Assembly (NCBI GenBank): GCA_902634885.1
Contig: CACPLR010000006.1
Span: 1-52,345 of the forward strand
Direction: 5' to 3'
Length of the DNA stretch: 52,345 nt
Source: an uncultured Pelagibacteraceae bacterium
Lineage (GTDB): Bacteria; Pseudomonadota; Alphaproteobacteria; Pelagibacterales; Pelagibacteraceae
The notes beneath the pieces were generated by a model. That model searched no databases. It saw only the letters and a program-made list of their open reading frames with translations, and was not told where the DNA came from. The position numbers and the translations under genes are program-made. This document shows, one piece after another, positions 45,543 to 52,345 of this stretch. Positions within the stretch are counted from its first letter, which is position 1; each line of letters starts with the position of its first letter.

Positions 45543-46299
45543 AAATAAAATAATATAAATATATCCCAGCCAATAAAGTGAATACACTTATCAATTGACC
45601 CATAGTAAAGTTCATCATTACAAATCCTAATTGAGCATCAGGTTCTCTTGAAAATTCAATAACAAATCTAAATATTGAGTAGAAAATTAAAAATAATGCC
45701 GAAATTAAACCACTCTGCGGAGAAAGCTTTTTGTATAAATAATTTAACACAATAAATAAAACCAAACCTTCAAATATTGCCTCATAAATTTGAGATGGAT
45801 GCCGGTTTAAGTCATCTACTTTGATAAATTTTACTGACCAAGATAACTCAGTTTCTCTTCCATAAAGCTCTGAATTTATAAAATTTGAAACTCTGCCCAA
45901 AAAAATACCAACTGGCGCTGTAACAGCTACTAAATCTAAAAAATAAAATGGATTGATATCTTTATTTTTAGAAAAAAATATTGTGATAATTATAATTCCA
46001 ATTAATGCTCCATGGAAAGACATTCCACCACTCCATATCATAATTATTTCTATAGGGTTATTTAAATAAAATTTAAAGTTATAAAAAAATACGTATCCCA
46101 ACCTACCACCAACTACAATTCCAATGATTAAGTAACTTATATAGTCACTAAATAAATCTTTAATCTTAGGGTCTTTAATAAGAATTTTGTTGCAATAAAT
46201 CCAACCGAAAATAATCCCAAATATGTATGATAATGAGTACCATCTAATATCAAAAGAAAATACTTGAAAAGCAACCGGATCAAAATTATTGATAAACAT
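45517..46299 (-). CDS. lgt: Prolipoprotein diacylglyceryl transferase
   Basis: A 260-residue inner membrane enzyme with about seven helices. W-S-G-G-M-S-F-H-G-A near 88-97 holds the essential His-Gly region, and G-R-V-S-N-F-I-N-S-E-L-Y-G-R near 135-148 is the Lgt signature; H-P-S-Q-I-Y-E-A near 167-174 follows. It transfers diacylglycerol to the lipobox Cys of prolipoproteins. It starts the minus-strand run lgt-midA-pgeF-prs-rplY-pth-ychF and diverges from ubiK across 39 AT-rich bases. Confidence 0.95.
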   Translation of the reverse strand: MFINNFDPVAFQVFSFDIRWYSLSYIFGIIFGWIYCNKILIKDPKIKDLFSDYISYLIIGIVVGGRLGYVFFYNFKFYLNNPIEIIMIWSGGMSFHGALIGIIIITIFFSKNKDINPFYFLDLVAVTAPVGIFLGRVSNFINSELYGRETELSWSVKFIKVDDLNRHPSQIYEAIFEGLVLFIVLNYLYKKLSPQSGLISALFLIFYSIFRFVIEFSREPDAQLGFVMMNFTMGQLISVFTLLAGIYLYYFIYGKSNSSR

Positions 46300-46338
46300 T
46301 ATTAATTATAAATAATATAATTTTAGTATTTAATTATT

Positions 46339-46590
46339 ATGTCAAAATCAAGATTTGTATTCGATAAATTTGCAAAAGTATTAGAGCAAGGACTAGTAAG
46401 TTATAAAGATTTAAGTGATGAGGTAATTAATGTTTTAAAATCAAAAAGAGATGAAATAATATTTAGAATGAAGCTTGCAAGCAAAGAGGAGATTGAAATT
46501 TTAAATAAGAGAATTGCTGTACTTGAAAAAAAAATTGAACAAACAAAAAAAGTTAAAAAATCAAGAGTTTCTAATAAGGCAAAGAAATAG
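46339..46590 (+). CDS. UbiK-like accessory factor (BMFP domain)
   Basis: An 83-residue helical protein with an N-terminal amphipathic part and a C-terminal coiled coil L-N-K-R-I-A-V-L-E-K-K-I near 56-67 ending in a Lys-rich tail. This two-part shape matches the BMFP/UbiK (formerly DUF526) family; UbiK assists ubiquinone synthesis at the membrane. No sharper motif exists, so the call is by length and pattern. It converges on the sensor kinase gene, with the last 20 bases overlapping. Confidence 0.7.
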   Translation: MSKSRFVFDKFAKVLEQGLVSYKDLSDEVINVLKSKRDEIIFRMKLASKEEIEILNKRIAVLEKKIEQTKKVKKSRVSNKAKK

Positions 46591-47884
46591 AAACTTCTAA
46601 ACCACCAAATTTAGATTTACCAAATTTAATATCTCCACCATGAGATCTGCAAATATCAGATGTTATTGACAAACCTAGTCCCACGCTAGATTTACTTTCG
46701 GATCTGCTTTTATCAATTTTATAAAATGGTTTGATTATATTTTCATGTTCTTTTTCTGGTACACCCGGACCGTCATCTGATACTAATATTATTAAATTTT
46801 CCTTTTGTTTCTCCATATGTATTTCAACTTTTTTTGCATATTTTAGTGAATTATCTATTAAATTATTTATACATCTTGCAATAAGATTTTTTCTTCCATT
46901 AAAGTAAATTTCTTCCTTAAAATTTTGAATTATATTTGAATTGTTATAATTATTTATTAACTTTAAAATTAGTTCTGAGATATCAAAAGTTTCGGTTTTG
47001 TCCTTTGCCCCAGTACTCGCAAATTGTAAATACTCATTAAGCATTTTTTCCATATCATCTACATCAGATGATAATTTCATAGATAAATTTTTATCTTTTA
47101 TCATTGCTAGTTGAAGCTTTATTCTTGTAAGAGGAGTTCTTAAATCATGACTTATACCTGAAAGCATTTCAGATCTTTGATTTAAATGACGAATAATTCT
47201 TTTTCTCATTTTTTCAAATTCTTGGCCAGCTTTTCTAATTTCTAAAGCACCAGAAGGTCTAAATTCGTCTAGATCTTCCCCTCTACCAAATTTTTCTGAG
47301 GCCTCTGCTAATTTAATAATTGGTCTTGTTTGATTTTTTAAAAATATAATAGCAATTGCAATCATTAAAAATGCAGGAAGTGTAATCCACAATCCAAACA
47401 ATCTCGCTGAACTCGTAGTCAATCTACTTCTTGGAACAAAAAATTGAAAATATCCGTCTATATGTTGAATTTTTATATCTACTAAATCTTTATAATTAGT
47501 CGTGTTAAACCAATAAACAAAGTGTTTACTTTTTAACTCTCTTCTTAATGATCTATCTAAAGGGCTAAACCATCTTTCAGGTATATCATTAGTTATTACC
47601 TTCCCCTGTTTATGTTGAATTTCAATTTGAAGGTTACTTTTAAATAAATTAATTATGTAATCTTTATCTTGCTGGTCATTATCATAAGCATCTATAAATG
47701 TTTTTATTTCAGCGATAAGACCTCTTGTCATTCCTGCGTTTGTTTTGATCCACAAACTGTCAAAAAAAACTAGCGATATTGTAACTTGTAATACTACTAT
47801 GGGGACAGCTACAATTAATAAACCCCTATAGAATAATCTTTTTGGAAGTATATTTTTTATATAATTATTCAATCCATAAAACAT
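46571..47884 (-). CDS. EnvZ-like sensor histidine kinase
   Basis: A 437-residue kinase: membrane helix about 17-35, periplasmic sensor domain about 36-165, second helix about 166-184, HAMP about 185-240, phosphoacceptor G-I-S-H-D-L-R-T-P near 244-252, and ATPase domain with N-L-I-D-N-S-L-K-Y (N box), D-D-G-P-G-V-P (G1) and G-L-G-L-S-I (G2). The topology and the H-D-L-R-T-P-L-T-R sequence fit the EnvZ group. Its signal is unknown. It overlaps the response regulator gene by 20 bases and ubiK (convergent) by 20 bases. Confidence 0.92.
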   Translation of the reverse strand: MFYGLNNYIKNILPKRLFYRGLLIVAVPIVVLQVTISLVFFDSLWIKTNAGMTRGLIAEIKTFIDAYDNDQQDKDYIINLFKSNLQIEIQHKQGKVITNDIPERWFSPLDRSLRRELKSKHFVYWFNTTNYKDLVDIKIQHIDGYFQFFVPRSRLTTSSARLFGLWITLPAFLMIAIAIIFLKNQTRPIIKLAEASEKFGRGEDLDEFRPSGALEIRKAGQEFEKMRKRIIRHLNQRSEMLSGISHDLRTPLTRIKLQLAMIKDKNLSMKLSSDVDDMEKMLNEYLQFASTGAKDKTETFDISELILKLINNYNNSNIIQNFKEEIYFNGRKNLIARCINNLIDNSLKYAKKVEIHMEKQKENLIILVSDDGPGVPEKEHENIIKPFYKIDKSRSESKSSVGLGLSITSDICRSHGGDIKFGKSKFGGLEVSISLPY

Positions 47885-48542
47885 ATCCTTCTCCTCTAAT
47901 AGTTTGAAGATATTTTGGGCTTTTTGGGTTTTCCTCGACCTTTTTTCTCAATCTTGTAATAATAACGTCAATTGATCTTTCTTTATCTAAATCTATCAGC
48001 CTTCCTATTTCATCCCTTTTAAATATTTTACCAGGTGAGTTTATCATTTTTTCTAATATAATTTTTTCAGCACTGTTTATTTTAAGATTTTGACTTCCTC
48101 TATAGATGAACAATTTATTTAGATCTATTTTAATTGTTCCAAATTCAATCACTCTTTTGTTATTGTTTTTTTTAGTCTTATTTAAGATATTATTAATCCT
48201 TAAGACTAATTCTTTTGGCTCAAATGGTTTAGGTAAGTAATCGTCAGCACCAACTTCAAGACCCTCAACTCTTTCAGATGCCTCTCCTTTGGCAGTTAAA
48301 AGTATTATGGGGGTATCTAATTTTGCTCTATTTTCATTTGTAAATTCTAACCCATTTTTACCTGGCATCATTATATCTAATACAATTAAATCGAATTTAA
48401 TTAATTTGACTTTTTCTAAAGCATCTTCGGCACTTTTAGCTGTTGAGACTATAAAATTATTTTGATCTAAATATTGCTTTACTAAATTTCTGATACCATC
48501 ATCATCATCAACAACTAGTATATGTGCATTAAATTTTTTCAT
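47865..48542 (-). CDS. OmpR-family response regulator
   Basis: A 225-residue regulator with a receiver domain (about 1-120) and an OmpR-type winged helix (about 130-225). The acidic pocket D-D-D near 13-15, the phosphoacceptor Asp in V-L-D-I-M-M-P-G-K-N-G near 54-64, L-T-A-K-G near 82-86 and the K-P-F-E-P-K-E-L near 104-111 are all present; the C-terminal R-G-E-G-Y-V-L ends the wing. It is translated between marR (14-base overlap) and the kinase (20-base overlap). Confidence 0.94.
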   Translation of the reverse strand: MKKFNAHILVVDDDDGIRNLVKQYLDQNNFIVSTAKSAEDALEKVKLIKFDLIVLDIMMPGKNGLEFTNENRAKLDTPIILLTAKGEASERVEGLEVGADDYLPKPFEPKELVLRINNILNKTKKNNNKRVIEFGTIKIDLNKLFIYRGSQNLKINSAEKIILEKMINSPGKIFKRDEIGRLIDLDKERSIDVIITRLRKKVEENPKSPKYLQTIRGEGYVLWIE

Positions 48543-48972
48543 TAATAATTTTCTTTAAAACATTATCGAAACTTACTACTTCATTTGAATCAGAATTAAG
48601 GAAAGCTTTATACAACCTTCTTTTTTGTGTATTAAAAATCTCATCAGATAATTTTGTTCCATTTTCAGTTAAATATACGTGTTTAATACGTGTATCTTTC
48701 TCGTCTTTTTTGTAATTAATAGCCTTTAGTTTAATTAGATCCTTCAAAACTCTATTTAAACTTTGTTTTGTTACTTTTAACTTTTTTAAAAGTTCTGAAA
48801 TAGTTATACCTTCATATAATGAAATAAGATGAATAACTTTATTATGTGCAACTCCAATTGAGTATTTATCTAATACTTTTTTGGCGTCCGATACTGTCTC
48901 TCTATATCCCATAAAGATTTTTTCAATATATTGTTTGAGCTCATCATCTTTGAGATATAAAAGTTTTTTCAT
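48529..48972 (-). CDS. MarR-family transcription regulator
   Basis: A 147-residue winged-helix protein. I-S-L-Y-E-G-I-T-I-S-E-L-L-K-K-L near 50-65 with K-V-T-K-Q-S-L-N-R-V-L-K-D-L near 66-79 forms the helix-turn-helix, and D-T-R-I-K-H-V-Y-L-T-E-N-G near 97-109 is the MarR wing D-x-R-x-x-x-L-T-x-x-G. It overlaps the OmpR-like regulator by 14 bases, a three-gene regulatory operon, and diverges from ilvE across 61 bases, where it may bind. I cannot identify its ligand. Confidence 0.88.
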   Translation of the reverse strand: MKKLLYLKDDELKQYIEKIFMGYRETVSDAKKVLDKYSIGVAHNKVIHLISLYEGITISELLKKLKVTKQSLNRVLKDLIKLKAINYKKDEKDTRIKHVYLTENGTKLSDEIFNTQKRRLYKAFLNSDSNEVVSFDNVLKKIINEKI

Positions 48973-48986
48973 ATTGGTAAGTTATA

Positions 48987-49015
48987 TTGACATATCATAT
49001 ATACAAATATATTTT
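48987..49015 (+). promoter_or_regulatory. Candidate ilvE promoter
   Basis: A perfect -35 TTGACA (48987-48992) is followed by possible -10 hexamers TATATT (49008-49013, spacing 15) or TATTTT (49010-49015, spacing 17), about 20 bases before the ilvE ATG at 49034. Nine T directly precede that ATG, and no Shine-Dalgarno sequence is seen. Confidence 0.5.
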
Positions 49016-49033
49016 TAAAAAATATTTTTTTTT

Positions 49034-49915
49034 ATGATACCTTACGATAAACGCTCAGGAAAAATCTGGTATAATAATGAACTTGTAGATTGGCAAGATG
49101 TGAAAATTCATGTTTTGAGTCATGGATTGCATTATGGTAGCTGCGTATTTGAAGGAGAGAGGGTTTATGATGGAAGTATTTTTAAATTAGAGGAACATAC
49201 TGATAGATTTTTTTATTCAGCAGAAAGATTAGGTTTTAAAATTCCATATTCTAAAGAAGAAATAAATTTAGCAAGCAATAAAATCATTTCAGCTCAAAAT
49301 GTTCAAAATGGTTATGTAAGACCTGTTGCTTGGAGAGGAAGTGAAATGATGGCTATCTCGGCGCAACAAACTAAAATTCATGTCGCTATAGCCACATGGG
49401 AGTGGGGCTCATACTTTGATCCAAATTTAAAAATTAAGGGAATTAAATTAAACATATCTAATTGGAGAAGACCTGCGCCAAACACTATACCATGGGATAC
49501 AAAAGCATCTGGTCTATATATGATTTGCACTTTATCAAAGCATGAAGCGGAAGCTCAAGGTTATACGGATTCCCTCATGCTGGATCATGAGGGAAACATT
49601 GCAGAAGCCACAGGTGCAAATGTTTTCTTTAAAGATAAAAATAATGAGTTACATACCCCAATTCCAGATTCATTTTTGGATGGGATTACAAGAAGGACCG
49701 TAATTGAAATCGCAAAATCTAAAAATATAAAAATTAGTGAGAGAAAAATTAAACCTGATGAGATGTCAAATTTCGTAGGTTGTTTTCTAACGGGCACTGC
49801 TGCAGAAGTTACACCTGTGTCTCAAATAGCACAGCATAACTTTAAAGTTTGTGACACAATTTTGGATCTTTCTGATAGCTATCAAAAAGTAGTAAGAAAA
49901 AAGAAAGCCGCTTAA
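49034..49915 (+). CDS. ilvE: Branched-chain amino acid aminotransferase
   Basis: A 293-residue fold-type IV PLP enzyme. H-V-L-S-H-G-L-H-Y-G near 27-36, F-E-G-E-R-V-Y near 40-46, the PLP Lys in K-A-S-G-L-Y near 157-162, E-A-T-G-A-N-V-F near 192-199, and T-G-T-A-A-E-V-T-P near 254-262 match IlvE. It makes or breaks down Leu, Ile and Val by transfer with glutamate. It stands alone on the plus strand, with marR divergent upstream and pgsA convergent downstream sharing stop bases (TTAA). Confidence 0.93.
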   Translation: MIPYDKRSGKIWYNNELVDWQDVKIHVLSHGLHYGSCVFEGERVYDGSIFKLEEHTDRFFYSAERLGFKIPYSKEEINLASNKIISAQNVQNGYVRPVAWRGSEMMAISAQQTKIHVAIATWEWGSYFDPNLKIKGIKLNISNWRRPAPNTIPWDTKASGLYMICTLSKHEAEAQGYTDSLMLDHEGNIAEATGANVFFKDKNNELHTPIPDSFLDGITRRTVIEIAKSKNIKISERKIKPDEMSNFVGCFLTGTAAEVTPVSQIAQHNFKVCDTILDLSDSYQKVVRKKKAA

Positions 49916-50496
49916 TCTTTGCTATCCTCAGAGATGGCATGATCTATGCCTTTTCTTAGATAATCGTAACCAGTATATAAAGTGAGAAAAGCTGAGAGCC
50001 ATAAAAGAATAATTCCGATTGTTTGCGCATTATAATCTTGAAAGTTTAAAATTTTATTTCCAGTATCACCTAGTAAAAGCAAAGATATTGAAAACATTTG
50101 TAAAAAAGTTTTTAGTTTAGCTAAATTTGAAACTGGCAATTTAATTTTACCTTTAGCTAAAAATTCTCTTAACCCAGATATTAGTATTTCTCTAGTTAAT
50201 ATTATAATTGCTGCGATAACTTCATAATTTTTTATAGTTTGATCCATGACTAAAAGTAATAAGGCAGTAGCTACTATTATTTTATCTGCAATAGGATCAA
50301 GAAGTTCTCCAAGCTTAGACTCTTCTCTATACATCCTAGCTAATAAACCATCTAAAAAATCTGTGAATGAAGCAATTACAAAAAGTGCAAATGGCAAAAT
50401 ATCTCCATAAAATCCAGGCAAATAAAAAGTAAAAACAAATATAGGAACAATTATTATTCGTCCAATCGTTAGATAATTAGGAAATTTAAATCTCAT
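49912..50496 (-). CDS. pgsA: CDP-diacylglycerol-glycerol-3-phosphate 3-phosphatidyltransferase
   Basis: A 194-residue membrane enzyme with the CDP-alcohol phosphatidyltransferase motif D-F-L-D-G-x-x-A-R-x9-G-x-x-L-D-P-x-A-D: here D-F-L-D-G-L-L-A-R near 46-54 and G-E-L-L-D-P-I-A-D near 62-70. It makes phosphatidylglycerol-phosphate, the precursor of PG and cardiolipin. It overlaps uvrC by 4 bases, the common uvrC-pgsA pair, and converges on ilvE. Confidence 0.93.
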   Translation of the reverse strand: MRFKFPNYLTIGRIIIVPIFVFTFYLPGFYGDILPFALFVIASFTDFLDGLLARMYREESKLGELLDPIADKIIVATALLLLVMDQTIKNYEVIAAIIILTREILISGLREFLAKGKIKLPVSNLAKLKTFLQMFSISLLLLGDTGNKILNFQDYNAQTIGIILLWLSAFLTLYTGYDYLRKGIDHAISEDSKD

Positions 50497-52328
50497 TCGT
50501 GAAAGAAGTTATATATTTTTTTTGCTACCTTTTCCTCAACTCCTTCAACCGATTTTATTTCATCTAAACTAGCGGACTCAACAGCTCTTGCAGACCCAAA
50601 ATGATTTAAAAGTGACCTTTTTCTCACAGCACCAATCCCATCAATTTGATCAAGTAAGGATTTGTTTATCCCTTTTTTTCTTTTTGCTCTGTGAGCACTT
50701 ATGGCAAATCTGTGACTTTCATCTCTTATTCTCTGCAAAAAAAACAAAGTTGGGTCATTCTTTTCAAATTTAAATTCTTTTCCGTTATGAAAAAAAGTTT
50801 CATTACCACTATTTCTCTGTTTACCTTTGGCAATAGCTACAATTGGTATTTCATGTAGACCTAGTTCATTCATAGCCTCTCTAGCCACAGAATACTGACC
50901 TTTACCGCCGTCAATTAAAACTAAATCTGGGAAAGTCAGGTAGTTATCTTTCTCTTGAACAGCCCTTTTAAATCTCCTGTTAAGGACTTCTTTCATCATT
51001 CCATAATCATCTTGAGAATTTTTTTGTATCTTTATATTAAATTTTCTATACCTCTTTTTAATAAAACCTTCATCACCGTATGTAATCAAGGCACCAACAC
51101 TATTCGTTCCTTGAATGTGGCTGTTATCATATACCTCCACTAAATTTATATTAGTTTCAAGATTGAATTTTTTCGATACTGCATCGAAAAGATCTCTATT
51201 GTTTTGACTTTCATAGAGTTTTCTATTCAAACTTTCTTTAGCATTACTTATTGCCTGATTTATTACTTTTAATTTAGTACCTTTTTTTGCTACAGTAATT
51301 GTAATTTGCTTACCTTCTTTCTGAGTAAGTGTCTTTTCAATTAATTCTTTTTCTTTTATTTCATTTGATAAAATTATTGACGATGGCACACTTTTATTTT
51401 CATAAAATTGAGAGACAAAAGAATTGATTATTTCATTTAAATTTTCATCAGGATCATGCTTTGGAAAAAATGCTTGATTACCCCAATTTTGTTTAGACCT
51501 ATAGAAAAAGACTTGGATACAAGTTTTTCCAGATTCTTTGTATCCAGCGATTACGTCTGCTTCAATCAAATTAGCTTCATTAATTCTTTGCGATGATTGA
51601 ATTATATTTAATGATTTAATTCGATCTCTTAATATTGCTGCTTTCTCAAAATCTAGATCCTCACTAGCTCTTTCCATTTGATCAGATAAACTTTTTTGTA
51701 TTTTTCTAGATTTACCTGATACAAACTCAATTGCATCGTCTACGGTCTGCTTATAATCACTTTCTCCTACATAACCAACACAAGGGCCAGAGCATCTTTT
51801 AATTTGATAAAGTATGCAAGGTCTCTCTCTTTTTTTGAAAACAGTGTCATCACAAATTCTTAGATGAAATATTTTTTGAATCATTTTTATAGTCCAATTT
51901 GCAGATCCAGCAGATGCAAATGGTCCAAAGTAAAATCCCTCTTTACTTTTTTTTCCTCGGTGTCTTTTAATTTGTGGCCATTTATCCTTATTACCTATAA
52001 AAATAAAAGGAAACGATTTATCATCTCTTAATAAAATATTAAATTTTGGTTTGAATTTTTTAATTAAATTTGCTTCTAAAAGTAAAGCTTCACTCTCATT
52101 TGAAGTAGTTGTAATTTCGAGACTTTTTGTTTGAGAGAGCATCCTCTCTGTTCTAATGATATGATTTTTCTCTGAAACATAACTTTTTAATCTGTTGGGA
52201 AGGTTTTTTGCTTTACCAACATATAGAATGTCACCTTTTGAATTTAACATTCGATAAACTCCTGGTAACTTAGGGACTAAGGGTAATTCTTTTTTTATTA
52301 CTTCTTTACCAATATCAGAGCTGATCAT
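50493..52328 (-). CDS. uvrC: Excinuclease ABC subunit C
   Basis: A 611-residue UvrC. The GIY-YIG nuclease domain starts with L-P-G-V-Y-R-M-L near 21-28 and I-L-Y-V-G-K-A near 34-40; a UvrB-binding UVR segment ([11 protein letters not shown] near 216-226) follows, then the RNase H-like nuclease ([12 protein letters not shown] near 392-403 and [10 protein letters not shown] near 463-472), and a helix-hairpin-helix end ([10 protein letters not shown] near 560-569). It makes both incisions in nucleotide excision repair. The ATG at 52328 is 17 bases from the right edge, so its promoter is not seen. Confidence 0.97.
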   Translation of the reverse strand: MISSDIGKEVIKKELPLVPKLPGVYRMLNSKGDILYVGKAKNLPNRLKSYVSEKNHIIRTERMLSQTKSLEITTTSNESEALLLEANLIKKFKPKFNILLRDDKSFPFIFIGNKDKWPQIKRHRGKKSKEGFYFGPFASAGSANWTIKMIQKIFHLRICDDTVFKKRERPCILYQIKRCSGPCVGYVGESDYKQTVDDAIEFVSGKSRKIQKSLSDQMERASEDLDFEKAAILRDRIKSLNIIQSSQRINEANLIEADVIAGYKESGKTCIQVFFYRSKQNWGNQAFFPKHDPDENLNEIINSFVSQFYENKSVPSSIILSNEIKEKELIEKTLTQKEGKQITITVAKKGTKLKVINQAISNAKESLNRKLYESQNNRDLFDAVSKKFNLETNINLVEVYDNSHIQGTNSVGALITYGDEGFIKKRYRKFNIKIQKNSQDDYGMMKEVLNRRFKRAVQEKDNYLTFPDLVLIDGGKGQYSVAREAMNELGLHEIPIVAIAKGKQRNSGNETFFHNGKEFKFEKNDPTLFFLQRIRDESHRFAISAHRAKRKKGINKSLLDQIDGIGAVRKRSLLNHFGSARAVESASLDEIKSVEGVEEKVAKKIYNFFHE

Positions 52329-52345
52329 GGCTTCTTTTTTTAGAA

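Noticed and set aside
45543..45587. Upstream extension of the MidA-like methyltransferase
   Set aside because: The first 15 codons lie inside lgt and give hydrophobic residues unlike the family; the internal ATG at 45542 matches the usual start.
48984..49010. Possible MarR operator with outer ATAT and TTG/CAA-like symmetry between marR and ilvE
   Set aside because: Only 9 of 13 paired positions agree, all of them A/T, which is weak in such AT-rich DNA. I kept the -35 TTGACA but not an operator call.

Overview
The window looks like a chromosome segment of a streamlined, AT-rich marine alphaproteobacterium, most likely SAR11 / Candidatus Pelagibacter. The reasons are a very low GC content (about 30 % by eye), Lys/Asn/Ile-rich proteins, gaps of 0-60 bases between genes, many 1-26 base gene overlaps, an aa3-type oxidase cluster in alphaproteobacterial order (coxB-coxA-ctaB-coxF-ctaG-coxC-surf1), a split F0 ATP synthase operon with b and b' subunits, a CcrM-type GANTC methylase next to rnhB, and a carotenoid/retinal cluster (crtI-crtB-crtY-blh). 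The species assignment is inferred from these features; no database was searched. No stretch over 300 bases lacks a gene. I see no CRISPR array, insertion sequence, prophage or rRNA, and one tRNA.

Layout: 1-3.7 kb (minus): ubiA, an MsbA-like exporter and waaA (cut by the left edge), i.e. quinone and lipid A/Kdo work. 3.7-7.3 kb: a DUF2721 membrane protein, a HAD-pirin-quinone reductase operon, and rsmE. 7.4-14.8 kb (plus): cytochrome c oxidase subunits and assembly factors including a 40-residue CoxF-like protein, then thrC and a peroxiredoxin. 14.8-21.4 kb (minus): a seven-gene overlapping run crtI-crtB-crtY-blh-ispH-thrB-rnhA, which converts GGPP to beta-carotene and then retinal. 21.4-27.4 kb (minus): dciA-dsbA-smc followed directly by atpI-B-E-F'-F. 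27.4-29.5 kb (plus): mutY and a flavin monooxygenase. 29.5-32.1 kb (minus): a family 4 uracil-DNA glycosylase, a 42-codon small ORF, rnhB and ccrM. 32.1-36 kb (plus): a TPR protein, ispE, tRNA-Gln and a CCA-adding enzyme. 36-37.8 kb (minus): trmL-hemF-greA. 37.9-40.4 kb (plus): petABC, cytochrome bc1. 40.4-46.3 kb (minus): lgt, a MidA-like methyltransferase, pgeF, prs, rplY, pth, ychF. 46.3-52.3 kb: ubiK, an overlapping marR-ompR-envZ operon, ilvE, and uvrC-pgsA.

Together the genes cover most of an aerobic respiratory chain (bc1, aa3 oxidase, F0, quinone synthesis), isoprenoid-to-retinal synthesis that would feed a rhodopsin encoded elsewhere, threonine synthesis, and DNA repair and chromosome maintenance. 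This is mostly core genome. I did not find a clearly new multi-gene system. The most unusual points are an SMC protein with no visible hinge domain, retinal genes translationally chained to ispH and thrB, a candidate ccrM promoter carrying two GANTC sites, a CCA-adding enzyme gene starting 3 bases after a tRNA, and divergent or convergent genes packed so tightly that start or stop codons share bases.
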